Shown here: in pieces, positions 1-9,674 of the stretch
Layout: each line of letters starts with the position of its first letter
Numbering within the stretch: position 1 is the stretch's first letter
Assembly (NCBI RefSeq): GCF_003965815.1
Contig: NZ_RXOE01000002.1
Coordinates: 1,116,001 to 1,180,000 of the forward strand
DNA from: Variovorax gossypii
GTDB taxonomy: Bacteria; Pseudomonadota; Gammaproteobacteria; Burkholderiales; Burkholderiaceae_C
DNA: 64,000 nucleotides
Direction of reading: 5' to 3'
The notes under the pieces: generated by a model
What the model was told of the DNA's origin: nothing
The model's input: only the letters and a program-made list of their open reading frames with translations
The model's database searches: none
Made by a program: the position numbers and the translations under genes

Positions 1-15
1 AGCGGCAACGCTCGC

Positions 16-2901
16 TCAGCGCAGTTCCGCAAGGAGTTGACGGGCTTGCGACTTGAGATCGCCGGCGCTTTCGGCCTCGACTTCCTCGACCAGCGAGCGG
101 GCGCCTTCGACGTCGCCGATGGCCTGCAGTTCGCGGGCCAGCGAGAGCTTGACGGCGTGCGGGCTGTCGTCGCCTTCGTCGTTCTGCGCGGCAGCCGTTG
201 CCGCCGGCTTGGCGGTTTCGGCCGGACGGGCTGCCGGCAGGCCGGCCAGCGCGCTCATGTCGAACTCGATGAAGCCCGAGTCGGCCGGCAGCGCGTTGCG
301 CAGCATGGCGGGGCGGGTGTTGTGCTCCGGATCGCTCAGGCTCAGCGAGCCGGGGAGCGTGTCGGCCGACAGGGCGCCGGGGGCGGTGTCGAAGTCGTTC
401 TCGAGGTCGACGGGCGTCGCATGGGCGTGGCCGTTCGACAGCGGGGCGGCCGGGCGTGCCGTCGTCGGAGCAGGCGCGTAGGCCGACTTCGGCAGGCTGG
501 CGCCGACGGGCGCGTGCTGCGGTGCAGGCGCCGGTGCCGGGGCGGGCGCCGGCGGGGTGGTCAGGTCGAGGTCGAAGTCCAGCGGTGCGACCGAGGGCAC
601 GAAGGCGGGCGGTGCCACGGCCACCGGAGGCGCCACCACCGGAGCAGGCGTTGCCGGCTTGGCGGCCGCCGCCAGGGCACCGGCGAAGGCAGCCGTTTCG
701 GCGGCGCTGGCGCCACCGCTACCGCCGCTGCGGGGCGAGCCCGATTCGTACAGCGGGTTGCCTGGATCGAGGTCCTTGCCCATGTCGACCACGCGATTCC
801 AGTCGGAACCCAGGCCGCCGGTCAGCTTGTGCACTTCGGTGGCGAGGCTTTCGTAGGCACGCACGTCGCGGCGCTTGGCGTGGATCTCGAGCAGCTTGAG
901 GTGGATGGCGGTGCGATCGGGGTTCAGGCGCAGCGCCTCGCGCAGGATTTCCTCTGCCTGCAGGTCGCGGCCGTAGGCCAGGTACACGTCGGCCTCGGCG
1001 ACCGGATCGACATCGCCCGCGTCGAGCTGGCTCGGCGAGTACGACAGCGACGAGACGGTGGAGTCGCCGCGATGCTTGGTGTCCACCGATTCGCCACCGC
1101 TGGCGCCGAAGAACGAATCCTTCGGAATGCGGCTTTCGAGGAACACGCTTTCGCTCATTTCCTCGCGACGGCGACCCAGCACGCGGTACAGCAGGAAGCC
1201 GACCAGCAGCGCGATCAGCGCGGCACCCGCCAGCATCAGCGGGTTGTCCATCAGCTCTTCGAGGAAGGTGGGCTCCGGCGGCGGGGGCGGCGGAGCAGCC
1301 TTCTTCACAGCGGGCTTCGGCGCGGCAGCAGCTGCGGCACTAGCTGCCGCGGCGGCGGGAGCAGCAGTGGCGTCTGCAGCCACTGGCGGCGTGCCGGCAG
1401 GCGCGGCTTGCGCATCGGCTGCAGGGGTGGCCGCGGCAGCGGGAGCTGCCTGGGTGGCTTCGGGTGTCGGCGGGGTGCTGGGCGCGGCTGCGGCCGGAGC
1501 GGCGGGAGCCGCTGCAGGTGCAGCAGCAGCAGCGGGTGCTGGTGCGGCGACCGGAGCAGCTGCCGCAGGCGCGGGAGCCGGTGCGGGGCTCGCGGCCGGA
1601 GGCGCGACCGTCGCGCTGGTGTTGGGGGCCGGAACCGGGATGCCCGGCGTTGCCGGAGCCGGTGCAGCGGCGGGTGCGGCCGCGGAAGAGCCGGTGCCCG
1701 TTGCCGTCTTGAGCTTGTTCAGCTCGCTGATGTTCTTCGACAGTTCCGCGACGCGGTTGCTGCTGTCCTGCGCCTGGCGGTTCTGCGCGACCTTCTCGTC
1801 GGCGGCGCGGGTGGCCGCATTGCCTTGGGAGATCGTGAGCTTGTCGGGCGAGCTGGCCGCTGCATTGCGGTCTTCGACGTTGGCCTGCACCTTGCCCGAG
1901 GCCTTGCGGCCCGCTGCTGCGACGTTCGAGGTCGGAGCGTTGTCGGCCAGACGCTGGCGGTAAGAGCCGAAGTCGCGGCTTTGCGCGGTGATCGTGCGGC
2001 GGGCTTCGGCCGGCGGAACGGCGGATGCCTCGGCGGAGCTCGGCAGATCGAGCACCGCACCGGCACGCATGCGGTTGACGTTGCCGCCGACGAAGGCGTC
2101 GGGGTTGGCCATGAGCAGCGCGACCAGCATCTGGTCGAGCGACACGTCGGCCGGCTTGTAGGTGGCCGCGATCTTGCCGGCGGTATCACCGCGCTGCACC
2201 GTGACTTGTTCGCCGCCGCCAGCACTGCGAGCGGGGGCTGCAGCGGTGACAGGGGCGGGGGCCGCAGCTGCGGGTGCCGGAGAAGGTGCCGGTGCCGGTG
2301 CCGGGGCTGCAGCCGCAGGCGCGGCCACCACGGGGGCGCGTTCGCGGCGAGCGCGGGCCGCGGGGGCCGTGCGTTCGACCGGTGCTGCGATCTGGGGGGA
2401 AATGGGGGCGGCCGGCGTGCTGGTCGCCGCCTGGCGCGTGGCCGGCGGATCGAGCAGCACCGTGTAGTCGCGCACGATGCGGCCGGAGGCACCGTTGGCT
2501 TCGAGCAGCAGGTCGATGAACGGATCGTTCAGCGGGCGGTTGCCGCTCAGGCGCACCACGTACTGGCCGCCGGCGCGGCGCTGCAGCGTCGCCTTGACGT
2601 CGCTGAGCGCCGAGTTGTACGGGACACCCGCGTTCCTGAAAGCCTCGGCCGTGGCGATGTTGATCTTCAGGCCTTCCGCTTCGTTGGCGGCCATCTCGGT
2701 CACATCGATCTCGGCCCGCAAGGGTTCGCCGAGGGCCGACTGCACCTTCAGCTGGCCCAGCGTGAAGGCGCTGGCATCGGTGCTCGCGAGGCCCAGGGCC
2801 ACGGCTGCCGCCGCGCCGAGAATGGAAAGGCGCCAACCGTTCGACGGAAGAGGCGGGCGAGCGGCCGATGGGCTGGCCGCAGGCAACAGATGTCTTGTCA
2901 T
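16..2901 (-). CDS. fimV: FimV/HubP-family polar hub protein
   Basis: A 961-residue inner-membrane protein of the FimV/HubP family, which organises the cell pole and supports type IV pilus assembly and twitching. An N-terminal signal segment (about 22-46) leads into the periplasmic FimV domain (from FTLGQLKVQS). A LysM-like peptidoglycan-binding module follows at about 230-290 (VQRGDTAGKIA). Long Ala/Pro-rich linkers surround one membrane span near 550-572 (LAGAALIALLVGFLLY). The cytoplasmic part contains TPR-like segments and ends in the conserved FimV C-terminal motif (ARELQAIGDVEGARSLVEEV). The low-complexity Ala/Pro tracts create long shadow frames on the other strand. It lies downstream of asd in the same direction, as is common in Comamonadaceae. 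The family call is firm; the exact role in this organism is inferred. Confidence 0.93.
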   Translation of the reverse strand: MTRHLLPAASPSAARPPLPSNGWRLSILGAAAAVALGLASTDASAFTLGQLKVQSALGEPLRAEIDVTEMAANEAEGLKINIATAEAFRNAGVPYNSALSDVKATLQRRAGGQYVVRLSGNRPLNDPFIDLLLEANGASGRIVRDYTVLLDPPATRQAATSTPAAPISPQIAAPVERTAPAARARRERAPVVAAPAAAAPAPAPAPSPAPAAAAPAPVTAAAPARSAGGGEQVTVQRGDTAGKIAATYKPADVSLDQMLVALLMANPDAFVGGNVNRMRAGAVLDLPSSAEASAVPPAEARRTITAQSRDFGSYRQRLADNAPTSNVAAAGRKASGKVQANVEDRNAAASSPDKLTISQGNAATRAADEKVAQNRQAQDSSNRVAELSKNISELNKLKTATGTGSSAAAPAAAPAPATPGIPVPAPNTSATVAPPAASPAPAPAPAAAAPVAAPAPAAAAAPAAAPAAPAAAAPSTPPTPEATQAAPAAAATPAADAQAAPAGTPPVAADATAAPAAAAASAAAAAAPKPAVKKAAPPPPPPEPTFLEELMDNPLMLAGAALIALLVGFLLYRVLGRRREEMSESVFLESRIPKDSFFGASGGESVDTKHRGDSTVSSLSYSPSQLDAGDVDPVAEADVYLAYGRDLQAEEILREALRLNPDRTAIHLKLLEIHAKRRDVRAYESLATEVHKLTGGLGSDWNRVVDMGKDLDPGNPLYESGSPRSGGSGGASAAETAAFAGALAAAAKPATPAPVVAPPVAVAPPAFVPSVAPLDFDLDLTTPPAPAPAPAPAPQHAPVGASLPKSAYAPAPTTARPAAPLSNGHAHATPVDLENDFDTAPGALSADTLPGSLSLSDPEHNTRPAMLRNALPADSGFIEFDMSALAGLPAARPAETAKPAATAAAQNDEGDDSPHAVKLSLARELQAIGDVEGARSLVEEVEAESAGDLKSQARQLLAELR

Positions 2902-2953
2902 GCTGATAGGGGGCGGCTCAGGCCCGGAATTTGTAAGAGGACGTTAGCATCAT

Positions 2954-2994
2954 CACTGGGCACTGACAAGGCAATGCGCTTGTTCTACCCAGTG
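2954..2994. promoter_or_regulatory. Inverted repeat upstream of fimV
   Basis: The outer arms CACTGGG (2954-2960) and CCCAGTG (2988-2994) enclose inner arms ACAAG (2966-2970) and CTTGT (2979-2983). The element lies 53-93 bases before the fimV start codon. It could be a 5'-UTR hairpin or an operator. I see no run of T after it on the minus strand, so a simple terminator is less likely. Confidence 0.4.
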
Positions 2995-3020
2995 CGCGCA
3001 TACTTACGCACACATCTTCT

Positions 3021-3036
3021 GTTGCCAGATGGCAAC
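3021..3036 (-). other. Perfect 6-bp hairpin after asd
   Basis: GTTGCC and GGCAAC with a 4-base loop form a perfect hairpin 35 bases past the asd stop on the minus strand. It lacks a T-run, so it may be a weak or Rho-assisted terminator, an mRNA 3'-end stabiliser, or part of the fimV leader. Confidence 0.3.
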
Positions 3037-3070
3037 AATTCGTGTTTCAAAAGGGCCTGAGCAACCCGCA

Positions 3071-4213
3071 TCAGGCTTCGAGCAGGATGCGCAGCATGCG
3101 GCGCAGCGGTTCCGCGGCACCCCACAGCAGCTGGTCGCCGATGGTGAAGGCGCCCACGTACTCCGGCCCCATCGCCAGCTTGCGGATGCGGCCGACCGGG
3201 ATGTCCATGGTGCCCGTGACGGCCACCGGCGTCAGGTCCTTCACCGTGGCTTCGCGCGTGTTCGGCACGACCTTGGCCCAGGGGTTGTCGGCGGCGATCA
3301 TCGCCTCGATGTCGGCTACCGGCACGTCCTTCTTGAGCTTGAAGGTCAGGGCCTGGCTGTGGCAGCGCATCGCGCCGATGCGCACGCAGAAGCCGTCGAC
3401 CGGCGTGGCGGCGGTGCCGAAGCCCGCGCCCTGGCCGAGGATCTTGTTGGTCTCGGCGCCGCCCTTCCACTCTTCCTTGGACATGCCGTCGCCCAGGTCC
3501 TTGTCGATCCAGGGGATCAGCGAGCCGCCCAGCGGCGCGCCGAAGTTGGCCGTTTCGGCGGCGCTGAGGGTCTGCTGCTTGTGCAGCACCTTGCGGTCGA
3601 TCTCGAGGATGGCCGACTTCGGGTCGTCCAGCAGGGCGCGCACTTCGGCGTTGAGGGTGCCGAACTGGGTCAGCAGCTCGCGCATGTGCTGCGCGCCGCC
3701 GCCCGAGGCAGCCTGGTAGGTCATGCTGGTCATCCACTCGACCAGGCCGGCCTTGTAGAGGGCGCCGACGCCCATGAGCATGCAGCTCACGGTGCAGTTG
3801 CCGCCGATCCAGTTCTTGCCGCCCTTGGCGAGCGCGTTCTCGATCACCGGCAGGTTGACGGGGTCGAGCACGATGATCGCGTCGTCCTTCATGCGCAGGG
3901 TGGAGGCGGCGTCGATCCAGTGCCCGTTCCAGCCGGCGGCGCGCAGCTTGGGGAACACCTCGCTGGTGTAGTCGCCGCCCTGGCAGGTGATGACGATGTC
4001 GCACTTCTTCAGCGCCTCGATGTCGTTCGCATCCTTCAGCGCGGTTTCGTTCTTGGCCATGGCCGGGGCCTTGCCGCCGGCGTTGGAGGTCGAGAAGAAG
4101 ACCGGCTCGATGAGACCGAAGTCGCCTTCGGCCTGCATGCGGTCCATCAGGACCGAGCCGACCATGCCGCGCCAGCCAACGAGGCCGACCAGAGGTTGAG
4201 ATGCGTTCGCCAT
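3071..4213 (-). CDS. asd: Aspartate-semialdehyde dehydrogenase
   Basis: This 380-residue NADPH-dependent enzyme converts aspartyl phosphate to aspartate semialdehyde, the branch point to lysine, diaminopimelate, threonine and methionine. The N-terminal nucleotide-binding loop reads [13 protein letters not shown]. The catalytic cysteine is C140 in GGNCTVSC, and the substrate-binding stretch is about 168-180 ([11 protein letters not shown]). A conserved histidine falls in IGAMRCHSQ. The length fits the Gram-negative Asd class. It follows leuB by about 90 bp on the same strand and precedes fimV, so it is probably the tail of the leu transcript or has its own promoter in that gap. Confidence 0.96.
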   Translation of the reverse strand: MANASQPLVGLVGWRGMVGSVLMDRMQAEGDFGLIEPVFFSTSNAGGKAPAMAKNETALKDANDIEALKKCDIVITCQGGDYTSEVFPKLRAAGWNGHWIDAASTLRMKDDAIIVLDPVNLPVIENALAKGGKNWIGGNCTVSCMLMGVGALYKAGLVEWMTSMTYQAASGGGAQHMRELLTQFGTLNAEVRALLDDPKSAILEIDRKVLHKQQTLSAAETANFGAPLGGSLIPWIDKDLGDGMSKEEWKGGAETNKILGQGAGFGTAATPVDGFCVRIGAMRCHSQALTFKLKKDVPVADIEAMIAADNPWAKVVPNTREATVKDLTPVAVTGTMDIPVGRIRKLAMGPEYVGAFTIGDQLLWGAAEPLRRMLRILLEA

Positions 4214-4302
4214 TTCAGTTTGCCCTTATGAAAAAAAGAAAAGTTGTCTTTTTTGCGCCCGACTCGTCGAGCCGGGGAGGGGCGTGACGAAGCGGGCTGC
4301 GG

Positions 4303-5391
4303 TTAGCCGGTAATCGTCTTTTTGGTGATTGCTGCAACGACCGCGTCGCCCATCTCGCGGGTGCCGACGCGCTTGGTACCTTCAGACCAGATGTCGCCCG
4401 TGCGCAGCCCGGAGGCGAGCACGTTCTTGACCGCCGACTCGATACGGTCGGCAGCTTCGGGCTGGTTGAGTGAGAAACGGAGCATCATGGCAGCGGACAG
4501 GATTGTAGCCAAAGGATTGGCAACCCCTTTGCCGGCAATGTCGGGCGCGCTGCCGTGGCTGGGCTCGTACAGGCCCTGGTTGCTCGAATTGAGCGATGCC
4601 GAGGGCAGCATGCCGATGGAGCCGGTGAGCATCGCGGCCTCGTCCGAGAGGATGTCGCCGAACATGTTGCCGGTTACCACCACGTCGAACTTCTTGGGCG
4701 CCTTCACGAGCTGCATGGCCGCGTTGTCGACCAGCATGTGGTCGAGTTCGACGTCCGGATATTCCTTCGCGATGTCGAGCATCACGTCTTTCCACAGCTG
4801 CGAGGTTTCCAGCACATTGTTCTTGTCCACGCTGGTCACGCGCTTGCTGCGCTTGCGGGCGGCCTCGAAGGCAACGCGCGCGATGCGCTCGATCTCGGGG
4901 CGCGAGTAGCGCATCGTGTCGAACGCTTCTTCGGCACCGGGGAAGTGCCCGTCGACAGCGGTGCGGCGGCCGCGCGGCTGGCCGAAATAGATGTCGCCGG
5001 TCAGCTCGCGGATGATGAGGATGTCCAGGCCCGCGATCAGTTCGGGCTTGAGGCTCGAGGCACCCACCAGCTCCTCGTAGCAGATGGCGGGGCGGAAGTT
5101 GGCGAACAGGCCCAGGTTCTTGCGCAGCCCCAGGATGGCCTGCTCGGGGCGCAGCGGCCGGTCGAGCTTGTCGTACTTCCAGTCGCCGACGGCGCCGAAG
5201 AGCACCGCGTCTGCTTCCTTGGCGAGCTTGAGCGTCGATTCCGGCAGCGGATGGCCGTGCGCCTCGTAGGCCGCGCCGCCGACCAGCGCCGATTCCGTCT
5301 CGAACTTCAGGTCGAGCACGTCGAGCACCTTGACGGCTTCCGCCACGATTTCGGTGCCGATGCCGTCACCCGGGAGAACTGCGATTTTCAT
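4303..5391 (-). CDS. leuB: 3-Isopropylmalate dehydrogenase
   Basis: This 362-residue protein oxidises and decarboxylates 3-isopropylmalate to 2-oxoisocaproate in leucine synthesis, using NAD. The start at 5391 gives the canonical [13 protein letters not shown]-terminus. The reading frame stays open upstream, but that extension runs antiparallel through leuD in another frame and is not part of the protein. Conserved segments include [13 protein letters not shown], substrate-binding [10 protein letters not shown] and the Asp-rich metal site in [12 protein letters not shown]. It follows leuD by 44 bp in the leuCDB operon. Confidence 0.97.
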   Translation of the reverse strand: MKIAVLPGDGIGTEIVAEAVKVLDVLDLKFETESALVGGAAYEAHGHPLPESTLKLAKEADAVLFGAVGDWKYDKLDRPLRPEQAILGLRKNLGLFANFRPAICYEELVGASSLKPELIAGLDILIIRELTGDIYFGQPRGRRTAVDGHFPGAEEAFDTMRYSRPEIERIARVAFEAARKRSKRVTSVDKNNVLETSQLWKDVMLDIAKEYPDVELDHMLVDNAAMQLVKAPKKFDVVVTGNMFGDILSDEAAMLTGSIGMLPSASLNSSNQGLYEPSHGSAPDIAGKGVANPLATILSAAMMLRFSLNQPEAADRIESAVKNVLASGLRTGDIWSEGTKRVGTREMGDAVVAAITKKTITG

Positions 5392-5435
5392 AAGTTGGTC
5401 TGAGGTTTCTTGAAAACGGATATGCGCGCGATTGA

Positions 5436-6086
5436 TCAGGAGATCATCGTATGCGCGAGCCACGGCTTCTGAGCCAGGCGCTCGGCCTCGAAGGCCTTGA
5501 TCTTGTCCTTGTGGCGCAGCGTGAGGCCGATGTCGTCCAGGCCGTTGAGCAGGCAGTACTTGCGGAAGGCCTGCACGTCGAACGCGAACTCCTGGCCGTC
5601 GGGCTTCACGACCACCTGGCGCTCCAAGTCGATGGTCAGCGTGTAGCCCGGGAAGGCGAAGGTCTCGTCGAACAGCTGGGCCACCTGCGCCGCGGGCAGC
5701 ACGATCGGCAGCAGGCCGTTCTTGAAGCTGTTGTTGAAGAAGATGTCGGCGTAGCTCGGCGCGATGATCGCGCGGAAGCCGTACTGGTCGAGCGCCCACG
5801 GCGCATGCTCGCGCGACGAGCCGCAGCCGAAGTTCTGGCGCGCCAGCAGGATCGATGCACCCGCGTAGCGCGGCTGGTTCAGCACGAAGTCGGGGTTCGG
5901 CTTGCGGCTGGCCGGGTCCTGGCCGGGCAGGCCCGGGTCGAGGTAGCGCCACTCGTCGAACAGGTTCACGCCGAAGCCGGTCTTCTTGATCGACTTGAGA
6001 AACTGCTTCGGGATGATCGCGTCGGTGTCGACGTTCTCGCGGTCCATCGGGGCCACGAGGCCCTTGTGCACGGTGAATTGCTTCAT
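5436..6086 (-). CDS. leuD: Isopropylmalate isomerase small subunit
   Basis: The 216-residue small (swivel) subunit pairs with LeuC to interconvert 2- and 3-isopropylmalate. The start MKQFTVHKG at 6086 was chosen over longer in-frame extensions because it is the family start and lies 20 bp past the leuC stop. The substrate-recognition segment [15 protein letters not shown] is intact. The frame upstream stays open for more than 3 kb antiparallel to real genes, which is a GC-rich artefact and not a fusion. Confidence 0.97.
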   Translation of the reverse strand: MKQFTVHKGLVAPMDRENVDTDAIIPKQFLKSIKKTGFGVNLFDEWRYLDPGLPGQDPASRKPNPDFVLNQPRYAGASILLARQNFGCGSSREHAPWALDQYGFRAIIAPSYADIFFNNSFKNGLLPIVLPAAQVAQLFDETFAFPGYTLTIDLERQVVVKPDGQEFAFDVQAFRKYCLLNGLDDIGLTLRHKDKIKAFEAERLAQKPWLAHTMIS

Positions 6087-6106
6087 GGGGATCTCTTTTC
6101 TTCTGT

Positions 6107-7528
6107 TCAGGCGAAGGTGCGCACGTCGACGAAATGGCCGTGCACCGCGGCGGCCGCGGCCATGGCCGGGCTCACGAGGTGGGTGCGGCCACCGGCGCCC
6201 TGGCGGCCTTCGAAGTTGCGGTTGCTGGTCGATGCGCAGCGCTCGCCGGGTTCCAGGCGGTCGGCGTTCATCGCCAGGCACATCGAGCAGCCGGGCTCGC
6301 GCCATTCGAAGCCCGCGGCCTTGAAGATCTGATCGAGCCCTTCGCGCTCGGCCTGTTCCTTCACCACGCCCGAGCCGGGCACGACCATCGCGAGCTTCAC
6401 GTTCTTCGCGACCTTCTGGCCGAGCTTCTTCACCACGGCGGCGGCTTCGCGCATGTCCTCGATGCGGCTGTTGGTGCACGAGCCGATGAACACCTTGTCG
6501 ATGAAGATGTCGTTCATGGCCTTGTTGGGCTCCAGGCCCATGTAGACCAGCGCGCGCTCGATGGCGCCGCGCTTGTTGGCGTCCTTTTCCTTGTCGGGAT
6601 CGGGCACGCGGCCGTTGATCTCGACCACCATCTCGGGCGAGGTGCCCCAGGTCACCTGCGGCTGGATCTGCGTCGCGTCGAGCTCGACCACGGCGTCGAA
6701 CTTCGCGCCCGCATCGGACTGCAGCGTGCGCCAGTAGGTCACGGCCTGGTCCCATTCCACGCCGGTGGGCGCGAGCGGGCGGCCCTTCACGTAGCTGATG
6801 GTCTTCTCGTCGACCGCCACCAGCCCGGCGCGCGCGCCGGCCTCGATGGCCATGTTGCAGACCGTCATGCGGCCTTCCATGCTCAGGTCGCGAATGGCCG
6901 AGCCCGCGAACTCGATGGTGTAGCCCGTGCCGCCGGCCGTGCCGATCTTGCCGATGATGGCCAGCACGATGTCCTTGGCCGTGCAGCCCAGCGGCAGCTT
7001 GCCCTCGACCTTCACGAGCATGTTCTTGGCCTTCTTGCCCAGCAGCGTCTGCGTGGCCATCACGTGCTCGACCTCGCTGGTGCCGATGCCGTGCGCGAGT
7101 GCGCCGAACGCGCCGTGCGTGGAGGTGTGCGAGTCGCCGCACACCACCGTCATGCCCGGCAGCGTCGCGCCCGACTCGGGCCCGATCACGTGCACGATAC
7201 CCTGGCGCTTGCTCAGGAAGGGGAAGAACGCGGCGGCGCCGAATTCGGCGATGTTGTGGTCGAGCGTGGTGACCTGTTCCTTGCTGGTCGGGTCGGCGAT
7301 GCCTTCGTAGCCGCGCTCCCAGCCGGTGGTGGGCGTGTTGTGGTCGGCGGTGGCCACCACCGAGCTGATGCGCCACAGCTTGCGGCCGGCCTCGCGCAGG
7401 CCTTCGAATGCCTGCGGGCTGGTCACTTCGTGCACCAGGTGGCGGTCGATGTAGAGGATCGCGGTGCCGTCTTCCTCGGTGTGGACGACGTGTTCGTCCC
7501 AGATCTTGTCGTAGAGCGTGCGTGCCAT
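6107..7528 (-). CDS. leuC: Isopropylmalate isomerase large subunit
   Basis: This 473-residue aconitase-superfamily subunit carries the [4Fe-4S] cluster of isopropylmalate isomerase. The cluster cysteines sit in [13 protein letters not shown] and EPGCSMC. Other family motifs are [19 protein letters not shown] and [11 protein letters not shown] (written here as seen: [12 protein letters not shown]). Its length is normal. It heads leuC-leuD-leuB with 20- and 44-bp gaps, and the LysR gene ends 48 bp upstream on the same strand, so regulator and operon may be co-transcribed. Confidence 0.97.
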   Translation of the reverse strand: MARTLYDKIWDEHVVHTEEDGTAILYIDRHLVHEVTSPQAFEGLREAGRKLWRISSVVATADHNTPTTGWERGYEGIADPTSKEQVTTLDHNIAEFGAAAFFPFLSKRQGIVHVIGPESGATLPGMTVVCGDSHTSTHGAFGALAHGIGTSEVEHVMATQTLLGKKAKNMLVKVEGKLPLGCTAKDIVLAIIGKIGTAGGTGYTIEFAGSAIRDLSMEGRMTVCNMAIEAGARAGLVAVDEKTISYVKGRPLAPTGVEWDQAVTYWRTLQSDAGAKFDAVVELDATQIQPQVTWGTSPEMVVEINGRVPDPDKEKDANKRGAIERALVYMGLEPNKAMNDIFIDKVFIGSCTNSRIEDMREAAAVVKKLGQKVAKNVKLAMVVPGSGVVKEQAEREGLDQIFKAAGFEWREPGCSMCLAMNADRLEPGERCASTSNRNFEGRQGAGGRTHLVSPAMAAAAAVHGHFVDVRTFA

Positions 7529-7576
7529 GTCGGTCTCTGTCTTTCGTGGGGAAATGGAATTGTCTGTCGTTGCGGC

Positions 7577-8521
7577 CTAGGCCGCGAGCTGTTCGCCGGC
7601 ATCCGCGGCCGCGTGCAGGTGATTCACCAGCGAGCGCGCCGCCACGGGCAGGGTGGAGAAGTCGCGCGCCACCAGCCTGATCTCGCGCGCGGCCCAGGCG
7701 TCGTTGAGCGCCACGCTCGCGAGGCCGTGGCCGATGCCGTTGCGCATGAGCTCGAAGGCGCGCTGCGGCATCACGCCGATGCCCAGGCCGTTCTCGATCA
7801 TGCGGCACATGGCGTCGAGGCCCGTCACGTGGATGCGCAGCTTGATGCTGCGGCCCGCGTCCAGCGCGGCCTCGTGCATCGCCACGTAGATGGAGCTGTT
7901 GGTGTGCAGGCCGACGTGGTCGAAGTCGAGCGAATCGACGAAGTCGATGCTGCCCTGCGCCGCCAGCGCGTGCCCCGTGGGCACGATCAGGGCGAGCCGG
8001 TCGTGTCGGTACGAGAGGCTCTGCAGTTCGCCCGCGCCGCCGGCCACGTGGCACACGCCGAGGTCGGCCGCGCCTTCCTGCACCGCGCGGATCACTTCGC
8101 TGCTCAGGTGTTCCTCGAGATCGATCTTGATGGCCTCGTGGGCGCGCGTGAACACGCCCAGGTCTTCCGGCAGGAACTGCACGATCGCCGAGATGTTGGC
8201 GTGCACCCGCACGTGGCCGCGCACGCCGTCGGCGTATTCGCTGAGCTCGCCCTGCATCTTCTCGAGGCTGTAGAGCACCGAGCGCGCGTGGTGCAGCAGG
8301 CTTTCGCCGGCGGGCGTGAGGTCGACGCCGCGCGCATGGCGGTAGAGCAGGGTGGTGCCGAGCGTGGCCTCGAGGTCCGACAGCCGCTTGCTGATGGCCG
8401 AGGCCGCGATGAATTCGCGCTCCGCCGCGCGCCCGATGCTGCCCAGTTCGCAGACGGCCACGAACAACTGCAGCGACGTGAGGTCGATGCGGCGGGCGAA
8501 GTTGCGTTCTGACGTGCTCAT
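7577..8521 (-). CDS. LysR-family regulator upstream of leuC
   Basis: This is a 314-residue LysR-type regulator. The winged helix-turn-helix spans about 14-75 ([18 protein letters not shown]) and is followed by a co-inducer-binding domain. I chose MSTSERN at 8521 because it places the DNA-binding domain at the usual distance from the N-terminus; an in-frame start at 8587 adds 22 atypical residues. Its position 48 bp upstream of leuC suggests control of the leucine operon, but its effector cannot be read from sequence. Two matching palindromes of the LysR T-N11-A type lie directly upstream and suggest autoregulation. Confidence 0.88.
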   Translation of the reverse strand: MSTSERNFARRIDLTSLQLFVAVCELGSIGRAAEREFIAASAISKRLSDLEATLGTTLLYRHARGVDLTPAGESLLHHARSVLYSLEKMQGELSEYADGVRGHVRVHANISAIVQFLPEDLGVFTRAHEAIKIDLEEHLSSEVIRAVQEGAADLGVCHVAGGAGELQSLSYRHDRLALIVPTGHALAAQGSIDFVDSLDFDHVGLHTNSSIYVAMHEAALDAGRSIKLRIHVTGLDAMCRMIENGLGIGVMPQRAFELMRNGIGHGLASVALNDAWAAREIRLVARDFSTLPVAARSLVNHLHAAADAGEQLAA

Positions 8522-8535
8522 GGGGCTGCGGGGAG

Positions 8536-8554
8536 TCATCGCGTTTTGCGATGA
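8536..8554. promoter_or_regulatory. Palindrome 1, candidate LysR-type operator
   Basis: Arms TCATCGC and GCGATGA are perfect over 7 bp around a 5-base centre. The core ATCGC-N5-GCGAT obeys the LysR-family T-N11-A pattern. It begins 15 bases before the LysR start codon and matches a second site at 8588-8606. Confidence 0.6.
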
Positions 8555-8587
8555 GATCGCTATTTTCCCCTTGTTTTTGGGCGGCAT

Positions 8588-8606
8588 CCATCGCGATGCG
8601 CGATGG
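8588..8606. promoter_or_regulatory. Palindrome 2, candidate LysR-type operator
   Basis: Arms CCATCGC and GCGATGG are perfect over 7 bp around a 5-base centre and share the ATCGC-N5-GCGAT core with the first site. The two centres are 52 bp apart, a plausible spacing for a LysR tetramer bending DNA at its own promoter. Confidence 0.6.
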
Positions 8607-8653
8607 CATCGTTGCCAGGTGGCGACGGGATGTCGTTGAGGGCGCCTGCCCGC

Positions 8654-9502
8654 CTACCGCGCGGCGGCGAGCGCTTCGCCGGTGCCGGGCCCTGTATGCG
8701 TCTTCCAGGTTTCCAGCGGCAGCCTCCACAAGGGCGGCATCTGCGAGAACGGAGGCACGGTATGAACCAGCTTGGCCAGGGCGAGCCGGCTGTCGGTGCC
8801 GATCTTGCTGAAGATCGCCTTCAGGTGCGCCTTGACGGTGTCCAGGCTGACGCTCATGGCGGTGGCGATGGCCTCGTTCGAGTTGCCCTGGGCAATCCAC
8901 ACGGCAACCTCGACCTGGCGCTGCGTCAGTTCCGGAAAGGCGTAACGCAGGCGGTCGGCCGCGGGGAGCTTGTCGACGGTGCGCTGCTGCGCCTGGCGGT
9001 AGGCCCGCAGCACGTGCCCCCGGTAGACCTGGAGCCGGTCGCGCTCCGCATCGCTGTAGGCCGGGCGCCCGACGACGCGGTGCGCGCTCAGGTCCAGCGA
9101 GTACTCGCCGTGCAGCATCAGCACGCCCATGATGCGGTGGGCGTTCGATGGCAGGAACACCTCGCGGGCCATGGGCAGCGCCATGAATTCCTCGTCCGTG
9201 AAGACATCCGATTCGCGCACCGCTCGCTCGCCGTAGAAGGCCGGGTCCTTCTGCCAGAAAGGGTGGCTGCCCGCGTGGCGCGCATAGGCCTGGAAAGCAG
9301 TCGCGCGGCGGGCCGGGTCGTCTTCCACCGACAGCAATGCGCGCAGCTCGCCGCTGCGGTGGTGCACCTCCGTCCAGCCGACCACGTCGGAGTCCGTCAG
9401 GCGGACAACGCCTTCGAAGAGGAGGGGAGGCAGCGTCAGCAGATCGGGCTCGGCCTCGTAGAGGCGAACGATCTCCTGCAGAAGGATCGGGTCGGTGTTC
9501 AT
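8654..9502 (-). CDS. LuxR-family transcriptional regulator
   Basis: This 282-residue protein has a C-terminal LuxR/GerE helix-turn-helix at about 192-248 ([19 protein letters not shown], then [14 protein letters not shown]). The N-terminal ~180 residues resemble a sensory domain that I cannot name. The start at 9502 ([10 protein letters not shown]) is preferred because longer in-frame starts run through the divergent autotransporter promoter. It is transcribed away from the autotransporter gene, with a shared 172-bp control region, so that gene is the obvious target. There is no receiver domain, so it is not a typical response regulator. Confidence 0.85.
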   Translation of the reverse strand: MNTDPILLQEIVRLYEAEPDLLTLPPLLFEGVVRLTDSDVVGWTEVHHRSGELRALLSVEDDPARRATAFQAYARHAGSHPFWQKDPAFYGERAVRESDVFTDEEFMALPMAREVFLPSNAHRIMGVLMLHGEYSLDLSAHRVVGRPAYSDAERDRLQVYRGHVLRAYRQAQQRTVDKLPAADRLRYAFPELTQRQVEVAVWIAQGNSNEAIATAMSVSLDTVKAHLKAIFSKIGTDSRLALAKLVHTVPPFSQMPPLWRLPLETWKTHTGPGTGEALAAAR

Positions 9503-9573
9503 GACTACTCTTTCGGGTAATTGAATCGTCCGGTTGCAAATCTTACAGTGCCTCCTCCATGTCTCCGGAAAGC

Positions 9574-9599
9574 AGGTATTGCCATCGCGGGCAGTACCT
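9574..9599. promoter_or_regulatory. Inverted repeat between LuxR gene and autotransporter
   Basis: Arms AGGTATTGCC and GGCAGTACCT are separated by 6 bp and match at 9 of 10 positions, with a G-T pair at the tenth. The element lies 72 bp from the LuxR start and 75 bp from the autotransporter start. Its 26-bp dyad size suits a LuxR-type dimer. An RNA hairpin in the leader is the alternative. Confidence 0.5.
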
Positions 9600-9674
9600 C
9601 CGCCGAGCGGTATTCCGCGAGACGCGGCTGCGGCCATGCAGCCGAATGCACCAAAACAATACGGGATCAACAGG

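Noticed and set aside
37..3060. 1007-residue open frame antisense to fimV
   Set aside because: It is Arg/Gly/Cys-rich with no domain resemblance and arises from the GC-rich Ala/Pro codons of fimV.
5436..9539. A 1367-residue frame that would fuse leuD to upstream sequence
   Set aside because: Only the last 216 residues look like a real protein; the rest runs through leuC, the LysR gene and part of the LuxR gene in the wrong frame.
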